A DNA stretch of 64,000 nucleotides from Bdellovibrio bacteriovorus (GCF_001592735.1 NZ_LUKE01000005.1:62001-126000), one strand, 5' to 3'. Counted from the first letter of the stretch, positions 1 through 9,520 are shown. Numbers and translations: made by a program. Notes: generated by a model not told the origin, from the sequence alone.

Positions 1-463
1 TATGACTTAAAAACACATTTTCTTTTTGTTGCCCCAGCGGCCAGCGCTGAAAAACATCCACATTTTCTTTACGAGGTTGCGGCAAAAGTTCGCGCGGAAC
101 AATTCGATGAAAGGGATGACGTAAGATCTCACGCGAGCTTAACTGCAAACCATTGCTAAAGTTATAAACAATGATGGAAGTCCAACGATTCTGTTCATTG
201 ACCTCGTTAAAGTAGTGTTCGGAAAAGGCGGTTAATTTTTTTCGGAAGACTTCCGGCATATGCCAGGTAGAGGGGGCCAACAGCTCACGGTGTGGATTGG
301 GCGTGTGAAATGAATAAGCGCTTAAATCTTCAGTTAAAAATGACGATAAGGACTCGTCTTTCAACAAAGGCGCGTCTTCTAAAAAGAAACTGATCGAATC
401 TAACTTTGTCACCGGCTCGGACACTCTTGGATACCCCACTTGCGCAAAAAAGGCATCGCTCAG
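1..463 (-). CDS. Hypothetical protein, 3' part missing (runs off left edge), start uncertain
   Basis: The minus strand is open from about 469 to the left edge and reads like a real protein, with normal codon use and no low-complexity sequence. I do not recognise the family. The natural start would be the ATG overlapping the stop of the upstream GNAT-like gene (ATGA overlap near 490-493), but that frame hits TAA after a few codons and again before the open part. Either translation begins at CTG 463 or GTG 439, or an indel in the T5 run or the CTCT repeat separates the true start from the body. Tight coupling to the upstream gene suggests they form a pair. Confidence 0.5.
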   Translation of the reverse strand, partial: MSDAFFAQVGYPRVSEPVTKLDSISFFLEDAPLLKDESLSSFLTEDLSAYSFHTPNPHRELLAPSTWHMPEVFRKKLTAFSEHYFNEVNEQNRWTSIIVYNFSNGLQLSSREILRHPFHRIVPRELLPQPRKENVDVFQRWPLGQQKENVFLSH

Positions 464-489
464 AGTTGCTTACTTTTAGCAAAAAGTCA

Positions 490-1230
490 TCATAAAACTC
501 CCTCTGAATCCTTTTCTTCTGCGGGTGGTTTTAAAGCAATGCCATGGGAATCCACTATTTCCAATGGTTCCAGACTGAACTGGATATTTGCACTTGCATT
601 TTTTCGCGTTTGATACTTATGCCATAAGCGATTCACCCAATGTCGAGTCAGGGGGTTTTCAAAGGCTCGCTCGCGCTTTTTCTCAAAAACAACGACGGCA
701 CACTCGTAATTCATTTTATTCACATAGCCCCGAATGCTGGCTCCTAAACGCGCACACATTTGATCCACTTTAAGATCCGTCCTTGGGGTGCCCACACCTA
801 GCTCCACACAGGATTGATCCATGTATTGCAAACCTAATCCCGCTAAGATCTCACCCCAGTGTATTTCTTTATTCTGTTTGCGCCATTGCGGTGCCACGGT
901 GAAATATTCCATCGTCATGACCTTTCCAGACTTTGAGGTCACGCTTTCTATCATTCCCGCATCTAGACCTTTGAAGTAAGGGTGATCACGATGCGCGTGC
1001 AGTTGAAAGTTAAAGTTGGTAAAAAGATTAAAGGCGACGACTTCTTCTTGATAAGTCAACACCCCCGCGTTGTGAGAGCGGAAAAAATCCCCGATGTCTA
1101 GCTCTGCACCGGCGTTTTCTAACACTCGACCGAAAGTATTCTTCCAGATGGTGTAAATATCGTTCACCAGTTCTTGCTGTGTTTCACATACTTGCTGTAA
1201 AGGCACAATAGCATAATTGAATTTTGGCAT
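490..1230 (-). CDS. GNAT-like acyltransferase-fold protein
   Basis: 246 residues with no signal peptide or membrane segment. The pattern (a central stretch with EYFTVAPQWRKQ, then an LGVGTPRTD region) resembles the core of N-acyl amino acid synthase or GNAT-type acyltransferases, where the residues after the 'V.P..R' strand bind acyl-CoA. This is weak, motif-level evidence and the substrate is unknown. It overlaps the start of the fragmentary gene to its left (ATGA), so the two are probably co-transcribed and translationally coupled. Confidence 0.55.
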   Translation of the reverse strand: MPKFNYAIVPLQQVCETQQELVNDIYTIWKNTFGRVLENAGAELDIGDFFRSHNAGVLTYQEEVVAFNLFTNFNFQLHAHRDHPYFKGLDAGMIESVTSKSGKVMTMEYFTVAPQWRKQNKEIHWGEILAGLGLQYMDQSCVELGVGTPRTDLKVDQMCARLGASIRGYVNKMNYECAVVVFEKKRERAFENPLTRHWVNRLWHKYQTRKNASANIQFSLEPLEIVDSHGIALKPPAEEKDSEGVL

Positions 1231-1335
1231 GAATTAACATTGAGGGATTGCAATGAAAATACAGAGTCCTGATTTACATTTCCAGTCCATCGTAACAGTC
1301 CTGTGTCAAATGTCGGTGAGACTTTAGCCGAAAAG

Positions 1336-1364
1336 TTGACAGCGTTGTAATACTCCCCTACAAA
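1336..1364 (+). promoter_or_regulatory. Sigma70-like promoter for the pseudouridine synthase gene
   Basis: TTGACA at 1336-1341, a 17-bp spacer, then TACAAA at 1359-1364. The expected start site would be only about 7 nt before the ATG at 1378, which would leave almost no leader. No good Shine-Dalgarno sequence is visible, which fits that reading. Confidence 0.4.
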
Positions 1365-1377
1365 CGGCGATTGAAAC

Positions 1378-2103
1378 ATGAATATCCTCTATGAAGATTC
1401 TCACTTTTTTGCGATCGACAAGCCGGCGGGGCACTTCGTGCATCCCCCCGAACGCTCGCCTTATCCCGTTCCGCCAGAAAAAATCTGTTTGTACACCTTA
1501 AGACGTCACTACAAACAAGAAGTCTTTCCGGTTCACCGTTTAGATGCGCCCACCACCGGGATCGTCTTATTTTCATTTGAAAGATCCGGCGCACGTGAGC
1601 TGGGTCGTCTTTTTATGGAAAGGCGCATGCATAAAGGTTACGAAGCTGTCGTGCGCGGGCATTTAGAAAAACAAGGCCGTATTGATCTGCCGCTAGAAGT
1701 TTTAGGCGAAGAACAAATGATGGAGGCAAAAACCCAATATCAAGTTCACGCCGAAATAGAGTTGCCGTTTTCAGTGGGTAAGAAATATTCAACCAGCCGT
1801 TATTCTTGGCTTAAGATCCAACCAGAAACGGGCCGCTGGCACCAGATCCGCCGCCACTTTGATCGTATTGCGCATCCTTTGATTGGCGATATTGAACATG
1901 GTGATACCTATCACAATCGGTTCTTCCGCGATCAGCTAGGCATTCAAGGTCTTTGCCTGAAAGCAACACAGCTAGAGTTCGTTCATCCGTGGACCAAAAA
2001 ACAAATGGTCCTCACCGCTCCTATTTGCGAAAGATGGAAACGCATTGAAAAGCTCTTCCTCGATACAGAAACTTTTCTGCAAGAGTCTCAGTCTCGAGAA
2101 TAA
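1378..2103 (+). CDS. RluA-family pseudouridine synthase (TruC-like)
   Basis: 241 residues. It converts uridine to pseudouridine in tRNA or rRNA. The family signature HRLD lies at residues 53-56 within PVHRLDAPTTG; D56 is the expected catalytic aspartate. The N-terminal stretch (DEDSHFFAIDKPAG-like) and the later GRWHQIRRHF motif are typical of the catalytic domain. No S4 domain is present, and the short length fits the TruC branch (tRNA U65) better than RluC or RluD. Exact target is an inference. A compact 10-kb housekeeping neighbourhood gives no further clue. It is followed 37 bp later by a small XRE regulator on the same strand. Confidence 0.85.
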   Translation: MNILYEDSHFFAIDKPAGHFVHPPERSPYPVPPEKICLYTLRRHYKQEVFPVHRLDAPTTGIVLFSFERSGARELGRLFMERRMHKGYEAVVRGHLEKQGRIDLPLEVLGEEQMMEAKTQYQVHAEIELPFSVGKKYSTSRYSWLKIQPETGRWHQIRRHFDRIAHPLIGDIEHGDTYHNRFFRDQLGIQGLCLKATQLEFVHPWTKKQMVLTAPICERWKRIEKLFLDTETFLQESQSRE

Positions 2104-2140
2104 TTTTGAGTTCTCCGCGAGCCCGTGGGACATCTGTCGT

Positions 2141-2410
2141 ATGGGAAAAAAATCAGAATTTCATATTTACCTTAAAGACCTGCGCCTGCGGGCCGCACTT
2201 TCTCAAGAGGCCGTGGCGCATGCCCTTGGATATGAAAGTTCGCAGTTTATTTCAAATTGGGAAAGAGGCCTTTCGCATCCTCCTTTAAAAGCCGTACCGA
2301 CTCTGGCCCAAATATACCAGGTGTCCATACGAGAAATGTATGAAAAGTTAGAAAGCGCGATCTTAAAGGATCTAAAGTCCTCATTAAGAAAGCGCTTTGA
2401 GAAAATTTAG
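2141..2410 (+). CDS. Small XRE-family helix-turn-helix regulator
   Basis: 89 residues from ATG 2141, which I prefer over the longer frame starting inside the upstream gene because homology to the HTH_3 domain begins right after it. The helix-turn-helix spans about residues 8-62, with the pattern LRAALSQEAVAHALGY, then SNWERG, as in Cro/CI-like regulators. The C-terminal tail is basic and helical. It has no sensor domain, so it would act as a dimeric DNA-binding protein. Target unknown; it may be co-transcribed with the pseudouridine synthase. It converges on the lipoprotein gene to its right. Confidence 0.75.
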   Translation: MGKKSEFHIYLKDLRLRAALSQEAVAHALGYESSQFISNWERGLSHPPLKAVPTLAQIYQVSIREMYEKLESAILKDLKSSLRKRFEKI

Positions 2411-2419
2411 AGTGGATGC

Positions 2420-3421
2420 TTAAAGTGGGACCCAGCCAATAGTGCTTTGCACGTTAAAACCGTTGTTAATACAGGTCGCGGTGCTCGTTGAAACAAGATA
2501 AGTTCCTGTAGACGTTTTAAAGCAGTTGTACAATGGAACAGAGTTTGATGCGCTGTATGTCCAAACATATCCCAAGCTGCCTTCGGTGGTGTTCGCTCCA
2601 CAGTTTGCCGCCGTCGTTAAATAGCGACCTCCATTGGAAGCAACATAACAACGAAGCAATGAGGCACTGGCTAAGTAAGCTCCATTAAGAACTTTAAAAG
2701 TCGGACTGCTTGATTGAAGCACGTAACCACTGCCGGTTCCTTCAGTGGTCGTCTTCGAATATAAATACTGCTTCGCCGAAGAATTATATAAGAGATAAAT
2801 AGGTGCAGTTACGATCGTCACTTCCGAACCCACGTTAATGGTAAAGGTAGAAATCTTTTGTGCGGAATCGCGAACCCCAATCACCGCCGTTCCAAATGAT
2901 GTCGCATAAAATTTATTCCCAGAGATAGTACCGACGCCTGAATACATAAAGTAAGAATAGGGGGCAACTCCACCCGCAGCAGATAAAGTAAGCTCACTAT
3001 TTACTTTCACCGCGCCGGTCGGCGTGTAACCCAAGGTCATTGACGATGACGAGTTCACGGACACCTTGATAACGGCTTGACCGATTTTGCCCGTGATGTC
3101 TTCCACATTAATGACAGCGTCAGAATCAATCGACGCGGCAACGTAAACACCTGTATTGGGGTCAATACTGCCGCCACCGCTGCTCAGGCTAAAACGATAA
3201 GGTTTGGTTCCGCCCGTCACCGCCAACTGCAATGATTCACCTAAACCAATGGTTTTAGCGGATGGGGCAATTTGTAATTTATTAGCTTCGGAATCACTCA
3301 TCGACGAGTAGGGACTGGAACCGCTGTCATCCACTTTAGGATTGGAGCAGTTTGTATACCCCAACAGCAATACCCCCATGATCGAAAGCGACAATGATAA
3401 TTTCATTGCGTAACGAGACAT
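2420..3421 (-). CDS. Secreted Ig-like lipoprotein
   Basis: 333 residues starting at ATG 3421 behind a GGGGGAA ribosome-binding site. A hydrophobic signal (residues about 5-22) ends in GYTNC, which may be a divergent lipobox with Cys at about residue 26 as the lipidated residue. The mature part carries two Ig/bacterial-cadherin-like repeats (patterns such as 'AVTGGTKPYRFSLSSGGGSI' and 'SAAGGVAPYSYFMYSG') followed by a C-terminal Ser/Thr/Tyr-rich domain with several Cys. Likely surface-exposed; function unknown. It lies directly downstream of the fibre gene on the same strand and may be co-expressed with it. Confidence 0.65.
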   Translation of the reverse strand: MSRYAMKLSLSLSIMGVLLLGYTNCSNPKVDDSGSSPYSSMSDSEANKLQIAPSAKTIGLGESLQLAVTGGTKPYRFSLSSGGGSIDPNTGVYVAASIDSDAVINVEDITGKIGQAVIKVSVNSSSSMTLGYTPTGAVKVNSELTLSAAGGVAPYSYFMYSGVGTISGNKFYATSFGTAVIGVRDSAQKISTFTINVGSEVTIVTAPIYLLYNSSAKQYLYSKTTTEGTGSGYVLQSSSPTFKVLNGAYLASASLLRCYVASNGGRYLTTAANCGANTTEGSLGYVWTYSASNSVPLYNCFKTSTGTYLVSTSTATCINNGFNVQSTIGWVPL

Positions 3422-3506
3422 CAATTCCCCCTAAGACTATCTTAGTATGAATTTATCGGAGTATTGTTGAAAAAGTGTGAGGTTTCTCAATATGAAACAA
3501 AGAAAG

Positions 3507-3538
3507 GGACCTCTAGATTAATTAAAATCCTGAGGTCC
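3507..3538 (-). terminator. Hairpin overlapping the 3' end of the fibre gene
   Basis: Arms GGACCTC (3507-3513) and GAGGTCC (3532-3538). On the minus strand the hairpin contains the stop codon of the fibre gene in its loop and is followed by CTTTCTTTG, a weak T-rich tail. Possible terminator or attenuator before the lipoprotein gene. Confidence 0.35.
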
Positions 3539-6500
3539 ATGAAACAAGCACTTCATTGCCAACGCGAAGAAGCGTGTACACAGTGTAAGACGAAGCCGTA
3601 CGAGCCGCATTGGCTGGTTTAAAGCGATAAGAAACCGTACCGGAATCAGTACCCGTCGTCGTTGTTGAGAAGCTACATTGAGTTGTTCCCGTGCTTGTCA
3701 CAACGAGGGTATAGGTACCGCCATCACGAAGGTTGGCGAAGCTTAAGTTCCCGCTGCAATCATAACTTGTTTTAGCGGTGTTGCCTGAATTCCAATCAAT
3801 CGATGCCACAGTTAAAGCTTGTGAAGGCGTGCTGATCTGTCCTGTCGTGCGAAGGTTTCCGGTCACCGCGACATTTGTACCATCATCCGAGATGCCACTG
3901 GCCACTAGGGCCGAACCATTCCACTTAGACACATAGTTTGTTGAATTAGAGCCTATCTTTGGGTCTGTCTCCGAATAGCTCACATTTTGCCAAGACGCTA
4001 AACCCGCCCCATCGGAGGTTAAAACTTTTCCATTCCCGGGCGACCCGCCAGTGATCTTCACTTGCCCCGCGACTTCCAATTTAGCGCCCGGAGACGTGGT
4101 GCCGACGCCCACGTTGCCCGATGCCGTAATTCTTATTTTTTCCGTCGATGAGGCCGCGCCGGAAGACGTGGTCGCAAAAGTCATGTAGGAAGCGGCGGTA
4201 CCGTCGGTGAATGTTTCTTCTGTACCAACAGAAATCTTTGCGCCTTGAACCCAGTCGGTTGCGCCCATACCGTAAAAGGACATAATACCTAACATATCAC
4301 CGGATGTCGTGGCTGAAGCAGAAGCGGAGGTACCGCGGAGATTGACGAAGCGAGTTTCCGGGAAACCTCCCGAACCGGCAACGGCTCCTTGGTAATTTAC
4401 GATGGCAACCCGAGGATTTCGAGCGGCGGAAGAAGAAGTATTTTCAATACGAATTTCGTCCGAGGCGTTGGCCGAGCGCACGTGAAGTTTTTGAGAAGGG
4501 GAAGCCGTTCCGATTCCCACGGACCCAGAAGACTCAGAAACAGCGCTGGCTACTAAAGCAGTGCCATTCCATTTCGAAAGATAGTTGGTCGTGTTGGCGC
4601 CCACTTTGGGATCGGTTTCCGACGAGGAGATGCTTTGCCAAGTGCCGTCCCCACGTAAATAGGTGGTGGCATCAGCGGTCCCGGTACCAAGTCGGCCGGT
4701 GGCTAAAACTCCCCCCGTGATAGTCGAAGCATTCAATGAACCGATGCTTTGACAGGTAAAACGATCTGTCACCACACTCCAAGCCATCGTTTCACTGGCA
4801 GTACAAGCTGTCGAGGGAATCATTTGTGTGCCACCCCAAGCATTGCGGATGTCTTGCATACGCACATACTCTGGCTTCCACGTATTTGTATCCCACAACA
4901 TCACTTGACCATCAGCCGGTGCCGTACTTGCTACGGCCCGCCCCTGTACACGCACGACTTTTGGATTAGGTAAACTGCCCGAAAGGTCATCACCTAAAGT
5001 GGTCGACGTTGTCACCAGATCCGTTGGCAATACCGCTGCTAGCAATTTTCCAGAGCCATCAAGTTGCGGGATTTGGTTGGCACCCGTCCCCACATTCACC
5101 GCTAAAGTCCCTGTCGTTGTGATTGTACCGCCTGTCAAACCAGTTCCCGCCGCCACACTAGTGACCGTTCCACTGCCACCAGCCGTCGGTGTGACCCAGG
5201 TCGCATTCCCGTTAGCATCTGAAGCCGTCAGGACTTTTCCCGCGCCCGGTGTACCCCCACGAATGCGAACAACGCCATTCACGTCTAAGGCAGATGTGGG
5301 GGATGTCGTGCCGATACCCACATTGCCACCGCTGGGATTAAACACAAGGTCTACGCCCGAAGAGGTGTTCCAATTATACGCGCCAATTGTGGCACTCGTG
5401 TTGCCCGTGGAATACCCAAAAAGATAAGCATTTCCCGTAGTATTACTAAATACAAATTGATCGGCGCCTCCGGCGGCGTTTAGGCCCAATTTCACGGTGC
5501 CGCCAATATCTAAAGGAGCACCCGGACTTCCCGTTCCAATACCAACATTGCCGCCGTTTTCAAAAACTCCACTTGTGACCAACGCAGAGCCATCCCATTT
5601 AGAAAGATAGTTTGTGGCATTGGCGCCCACTTGTGGATCCGTTTCGGTAACAGAAGCCGTTTGCCATGTTGCTAAACCATTCGCATCCGAAGTTAAAACT
5701 TTACCCAGACCAGGAGATCCCCCGGTGATTTTTATCTGACCTGCCACATGAAGTTTAGCATCCGGCGAAACCACTCCGATACCTAGGTCACCCGTCGCCG
5801 TCATACGCATGCGCTCATTTTGGCCCGTGGCCAAGAAGCGAATGTCTCCGTTTTCAGCAGCCAAGGTTAGCCCCGAGACGTTCGTGGCGGCAACCACATT
5901 GAAGCGATCCTGATAAGCCGTGACCGCCGCATAATTTGCGGAAGTACTAAATATATTACCCGCGATGCCCGCATTGTTTTCAATAACAATGCCGGCTTCT
6001 GAAGCATTTCCGGTATTGGTGTTACGCAAGCGTAAAGAGGTTTCACCGTTATGATTTTTTTGAATCTCTAATGGATAAGAAGCGGAGGCGATACCTATGC
6101 CGACATTACCACTGACTTCCGAAATTCCGCTGGCAACCAGAGCTGAACCATCCCATTTAGAAACATAGTTCGTAGTATTAGCGCCTACTTGTGGATCCGT
6201 TTCGGTGACCGAAACCGGTTGCCATGTGCCATCGTCACGCAAAAATTTTGTTCCGTCCGGTGTGCCCGTTGCTAATCTCGCAACCGGAAAAACACCGGTC
6301 GCGATTTTGGCAGCATCCAAATTTGGAATATCCGTCGCGGCCAGCGAAGCCCCTGTCGTCACACGACCTTTCGCATCCACGGTGACTTTTGGGTATGTAC
6401 CGGCAACTAAGCCTGACACATCTTCAAGTTTTGCTCCGGTCACGGCGCCGTCATTAATCTTAGCTGTGACAACGGCATTATTAGCGATAGATGTGGTCAA

Positions 6501-8405
6501 AGTTCCTGCAGAATAACCTGTCGAAGTCACATCACCCGACAAAGCCGTAGCGTAATTTCCGGGAGCCTGTTTCGCAGCAAAGCTGTCGTATTCTGTTTTT
6601 GAAATCGTGCCCGCCGTCACACCCGCGCCACTTGCGGAAGGGATTGAGAATGTGTGCGTATTTGAACTTGTCGTAAATCCGTAAGAAGTCCCCGACGCTG
6701 TCGGAGCAAGGGTGTGCGCGGCACCGGTAGCACCATTAACAGAAGTAATCCCCGAACCCGCAGCTCCGGCTGTGAACCATTTCCACTCTTTCGCAGTATC
6801 ATCCCAACGAAGTGACTGCATATCGTTACTACCGCCAGGATTTACGGCCGTCCAAGGAACATTTGATACATTCGTGATCTTATGCGTATTCATGTCGATG
6901 TCGCCAGCCATCTGACCACCAGCTAAAGGAAGTTTGGTCGCATCACTGGAAGAAATTGTTTGCCAGGTCCCATCCCCACGCAGATATTTCGTATTATCTG
7001 CTGTGCCCGTACCTAATCTTCCTGTGTTTAAAACACCCGTTGTTATTGCGGCGGCATCTAAAGAACCGATATTCTGACATGTGAAACGATCCGTGAGCAC
7101 ACTCCAGATCATCGCTTGGTTCGCAGCACACGCCGTCGCCGGAATCATTTGCGTGCCACCCCAAGCGTTCCGCACGTCTTCCATTCTTACGTGTTGGGCT
7201 TTCCAAGTTGTATTGCCATTATCCCAAATAAGAACTTGTCCATCAGTTGGTGCCGTCGCATCAATCGCACGTCCCCGGAGACCCACCACATTTGGATTTG
7301 GTAAGTTTCCAGAAAGATCGCCACCTAGGGTCGTTGATGACGTCACAATATTTGTGGGGATGACAGCGGCCACTAATTTTCCTGAACCATCAAGCTGAGG
7401 AATCTGGTTTGCCCCGGTTCCCACATTGACCGCCAACGAACCCGACGTGGTAATAGGCCCCCCCGTTAAACCGGTTCCGGCACTTACACTTGTCACAGTC
7501 CCTGAAGAGCCCGCAGACACTGTCGCCCATTGAGGATTGGCGCTAGCACCTTGAGTTTGTAAGTATTGACCATTTGTTCCCGGAGGTAATGCCACCCATC
7601 CGGTATTGTTGCGGTAAAGAATACCACCTTGAGTATTGGAAATCGCGCTATCAATCAACGCTGAGATCGTCGTCGCCGTGGGTACGGCCGAGGAACCACT
7701 GATATTTGCTAAAAGACTTTTATCGGCGATCGGTGCTAATGAAATAGTTCCGGTCGTAGTGATCGTACCGCCGGCAAGACCGGCACCCGCCACCACACTT
7801 GTCACGGTTCCGCTGCCGCCACCACCGCCGCCACCAGCGGCACAGTTAAAATTGGTGCCATCAAAAGTAATAACCTGGCCTGCGGTACAAACCGCCGGAC
7901 GGGCGACGAAATCCGCCGCCGTCTTATCACCCAGTTTTGCCGCCGATGTTGCGTAACCGGCATAAGGCACAGAACGAATTTGCGTGTCAGGAGAAATCAA
8001 ACGCCAAGCCGTGCCATCATGAAATTGCACGCGCATGATGCGCCCTTCAGTGGCTGAAGGAGCAAATACAGATCCGCCATCACAAGTTTGATTAACGGAG
8101 TTATTAAAACTATCCACGATACTAAAAGACGCACTTAAAGGATAACTATGAGAGGCTCCGATTCTCACATCGAAGATACCGTTTGAGTGCACCATGTTGA
8201 TGCCGTTAACTTGTTCGCGATACAAAACACAGAGACCTGAGGAGCTAAGGATTTCAAATTGGAAGCTCACGTTGCCGTATTCAAGGGGACTGCCATCTGC
8301 TTTTACGATGCGACCTTGATACGTCAGAGATGCTGGAGACGCATGCGCATTTAAGCCTATCATGAGGCTCAAAAGCATTATTCCTTTTAATAAAGAACGT
8401 TCCAT
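3522..8405 (-). CDS. Very long repetitive fibre-like surface protein
   Basis: 1627 residues with a Sec signal peptide (1-22), then a beta domain (about 25-140, starting LTYQGRI) found at the N-terminus of many tail-fibre-like bacterial proteins. After a Gly8 linker near residue 190 come two long homologous blocks (about 200-480 and 1080-1260; shared GTGLTGG, NAWGGTQMIP, TDRFTCQ and YLRGDGTWQ motifs) and four ETDPxxGxNxTNYxSKW repeats near residues 735, 920, 1262 and 1478, mostly followed by VGIG segments. The last 110 residues form a distinct beta-rich tip domain. This mosaic layout resembles the trimeric chimeric fibre (MAT) adhesins described for B. bacteriovorus and prophage tail fibres. 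That it binds prey is an inference. Start supported by GAGGAATTAG upstream. Confidence 0.75.
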   Translation of the reverse strand: MERSLLKGIMLLSLMIGLNAHASPASLTYQGRIVKADGSPLEYGNVSFQFEILSSSGLCVLYREQVNGINMVHSNGIFDVRIGASHSYPLSASFSIVDSFNNSVNQTCDGGSVFAPSATEGRIMRVQFHDGTAWRLISPDTQIRSVPYAGYATSAAKLGDKTAADFVARPAVCTAGQVITFDGTNFNCAAGGGGGGGSGTVTSVVAGAGLAGGTITTTGTISLAPIADKSLLANISGSSAVPTATTISALIDSAISNTQGGILYRNNTGWVALPPGTNGQYLQTQGASANPQWATVSAGSSGTVTSVSAGTGLTGGPITTSGSLAVNVGTGANQIPQLDGSGKLVAAVIPTNIVTSSTTLGGDLSGNLPNPNVVGLRGRAIDATAPTDGQVLIWDNGNTTWKAQHVRMEDVRNAWGGTQMIPATACAANQAMIWSVLTDRFTCQNIGSLDAAAITTGVLNTGRLGTGTADNTKYLRGDGTWQTISSSDATKLPLAGGQMAGDIDMNTHKITNVSNVPWTAVNPGGSNDMQSLRWDDTAKEWKWFTAGAAGSGITSVNGATGAAHTLAPTASGTSYGFTTSSNTHTFSIPSASGAGVTAGTISKTEYDSFAAKQAPGNYATALSGDVTSTGYSAGTLTTSIANNAVVTAKINDGAVTGAKLEDVSGLVAGTYPKVTVDAKGRVTTGASLAATDIPNLDAAKIATGVFPVARLATGTPDGTKFLRDDGTWQPVSVTETDPQVGANTTNYVSKWDGSALVASGISEVSGNVGIGIASASYPLEIQKNHNGETSLRLRNTNTGNASEAGIVIENNAGIAGNIFSTSANYAAVTAYQDRFNVVAATNVSGLTLAAENGDIRFLATGQNERMRMTATGDLGIGVVSPDAKLHVAGQIKITGGSPGLGKVLTSDANGLATWQTASVTETDPQVGANATNYLSKWDGSALVTSGVFENGGNVGIGTGSPGAPLDIGGTVKLGLNAAGGADQFVFSNTTGNAYLFGYSTGNTSATIGAYNWNTSSGVDLVFNPSGGNVGIGTTSPTSALDVNGVVRIRGGTPGAGKVLTASDANGNATWVTPTAGGSGTVTSVAAGTGLTGGTITTTGTLAVNVGTGANQIPQLDGSGKLLAAVLPTDLVTTSTTLGDDLSGSLPNPKVVRVQGRAVASTAPADGQVMLWDTNTWKPEYVRMQDIRNAWGGTQMIPSTACTASETMAWSVVTDRFTCQSIGSLNASTITGGVLATGRLGTGTADATTYLRGDGTWQSISSSETDPKVGANTTNYLSKWNGTALVASAVSESSGSVGIGTASPSQKLHVRSANASDEIRIENTSSSAARNPRVAIVNYQGAVAGSGGFPETRFVNLRGTSASASATTSGDMLGIMSFYGMGATDWVQGAKISVGTEETFTDGTAASYMTFATTSSGAASSTEKIRITASGNVGVGTTSPGAKLEVAGQVKITGGSPGNGKVLTSDGAGLASWQNVSYSETDPKIGSNSTNYVSKWNGSALVASGISDDGTNVAVTGNLRTTGQISTPSQALTVASIDWNSGNTAKTSYDCSGNLSFANLRDGGTYTLVVTSTGTTQCSFSTTTTGTDSGTVSYRFKPANAARTASSYTVYTLLRVGNEVLVSWTSGF

Positions 8406-8440
8406 CTAATTCCTCGGTTTCCAGAAATACCAAAATTGAG

Positions 8441-8465
8441 TTAAGTAATTATTCGGATTACTTAA
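8441..8465. promoter_or_regulatory. Inverted repeat upstream of the fibre gene
   Basis: Perfect 9-bp arms TTAAGTAAT (8441-8449) and ATTACTTAA (8457-8465) with a 7-bp spacer, 36-60 bp before the fibre ATG. Size and position fit an operator for a dimeric regulator. The rest of the 8406-8668 divergent intergenic region is AT-rich and shows nothing else I can name. Confidence 0.4.
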
Positions 8466-8668
8466 GTGATCAATAAAGGGCCTTGGATTACAAAACGGCA
8501 AATAATTAGGTTTCGTAATTAAATCATCTCATGGCGAGACATCTTTACAGACGTTTGATGAGTGAAAGGCTGTTTGTAAAAAAGTTTTGCAAAATGCGCT
8601 AAAGAAAGTCCGACCTGGACAAAGATAGATAAACAGCCCCCGACCAAAGCAGTGTTACTATTAAAAGC

Positions 8669-9520
8669 ATGATCAAGGAACTTTGGAATACGTTTCCGCA
8701 TAACTTAGAACACAAGATCAACGCTTTATTGGATGAAGCTGAACCTTCTGAAGAGAAAGCCTTTCAACTCTATAAGAGCTGCCAGCGTGAAGACGCTTGG
8801 AGTGGGAGTTTTGAAAAATTCTCAGAGCATTTAAGCAGCTTCTTTGCTTTAGCAAAAACAGAACGACGTAAAAGTGTCTTTGATATTCATTTAGAAAAAC
8901 CCCTAAGCGCTTATGCCTTTGAAAGCTTTGAGCTGGATTTCCGCAATGCCGAGGTCAACGCAAACTCGGTTTTGGAGATCACAAGCTGGGCTCATCATCT
9001 GATGCGTGTCGGGCATAAAACGGATAGCGTCATCATCTCTGAGGATGTTTTAGGGAAAACCCTTAACAACATCATCCATCCCGGTTTTTACGAAAAAGCT
9101 AAGAATATTAAGTTTGAAGATTTCTGCATTGCTTGGAAAGCCATCGTTTTTAAACTGTTCGGCAAAAAGCACGATGCCGAATTTGAAAAGATTCTGACAG
9201 AGCTTCGCTGGATGTATTCACAACAAGAAGCGGCAATGAAAGAAGTTCGCACGCCCTTTACACCTACAATTTATCTGACTCAAACAGAGATTGACTGGAC
9301 GTCCTCGGTAAAAATGGCGACAGAGAAGAACTTAGAAATTCCTAAATTCCCTTTATCGCGGGGGCCACAAAAGCAACGTCTTATAGATTTAGAAAGAACG
9401 GTGAGCCTTTATAAGATCGTTCAAAAATCTCAAATTGCAGAGTTCAAGAAACACCGAGATTCCATAAAAGCGACAATTTTAAATCACTGTGACACACTCT
9501 TGCGCGAGTGCGCCCGCTAA
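8669..9520 (+). CDS. Hypothetical cytoplasmic helical protein
   Basis: 283 residues, rich in charged helices, without signal peptide, membrane segment or recognisable motif. Composition (many Lys/Glu, scattered Trp) suggests a soluble all-alpha protein. I do not recognise the family. It is divergent from the fibre gene and is followed 54 bp later by the carbonic anhydrase on the same strand, so co-transcription is possible but unproven. Confidence 0.6.
   Translation: MIKELWNTFPHNLEHKINALLDEAEPSEEKAFQLYKSCQREDAWSGSFEKFSEHLSSFFALAKTERRKSVFDIHLEKPLSAYAFESFELDFRNAEVNANSVLEITSWAHHLMRVGHKTDSVIISEDVLGKTLNNIIHPGFYEKAKNIKFEDFCIAWKAIVFKLFGKKHDAEFEKILTELRWMYSQQEAAMKEVRTPFTPTIYLTQTEIDWTSSVKMATEKNLEIPKFPLSRGPQKQRLIDLERTVSLYKIVQKSQIAEFKKHRDSIKATILNHCDTLLRECAR

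Noticed and set aside
4999-5427. Long open frame on the plus strand opposite the fibre gene
   Set aside because: It follows the codon pattern of the antisense repeat gene, has no ribosome-binding site and no plausible domain.
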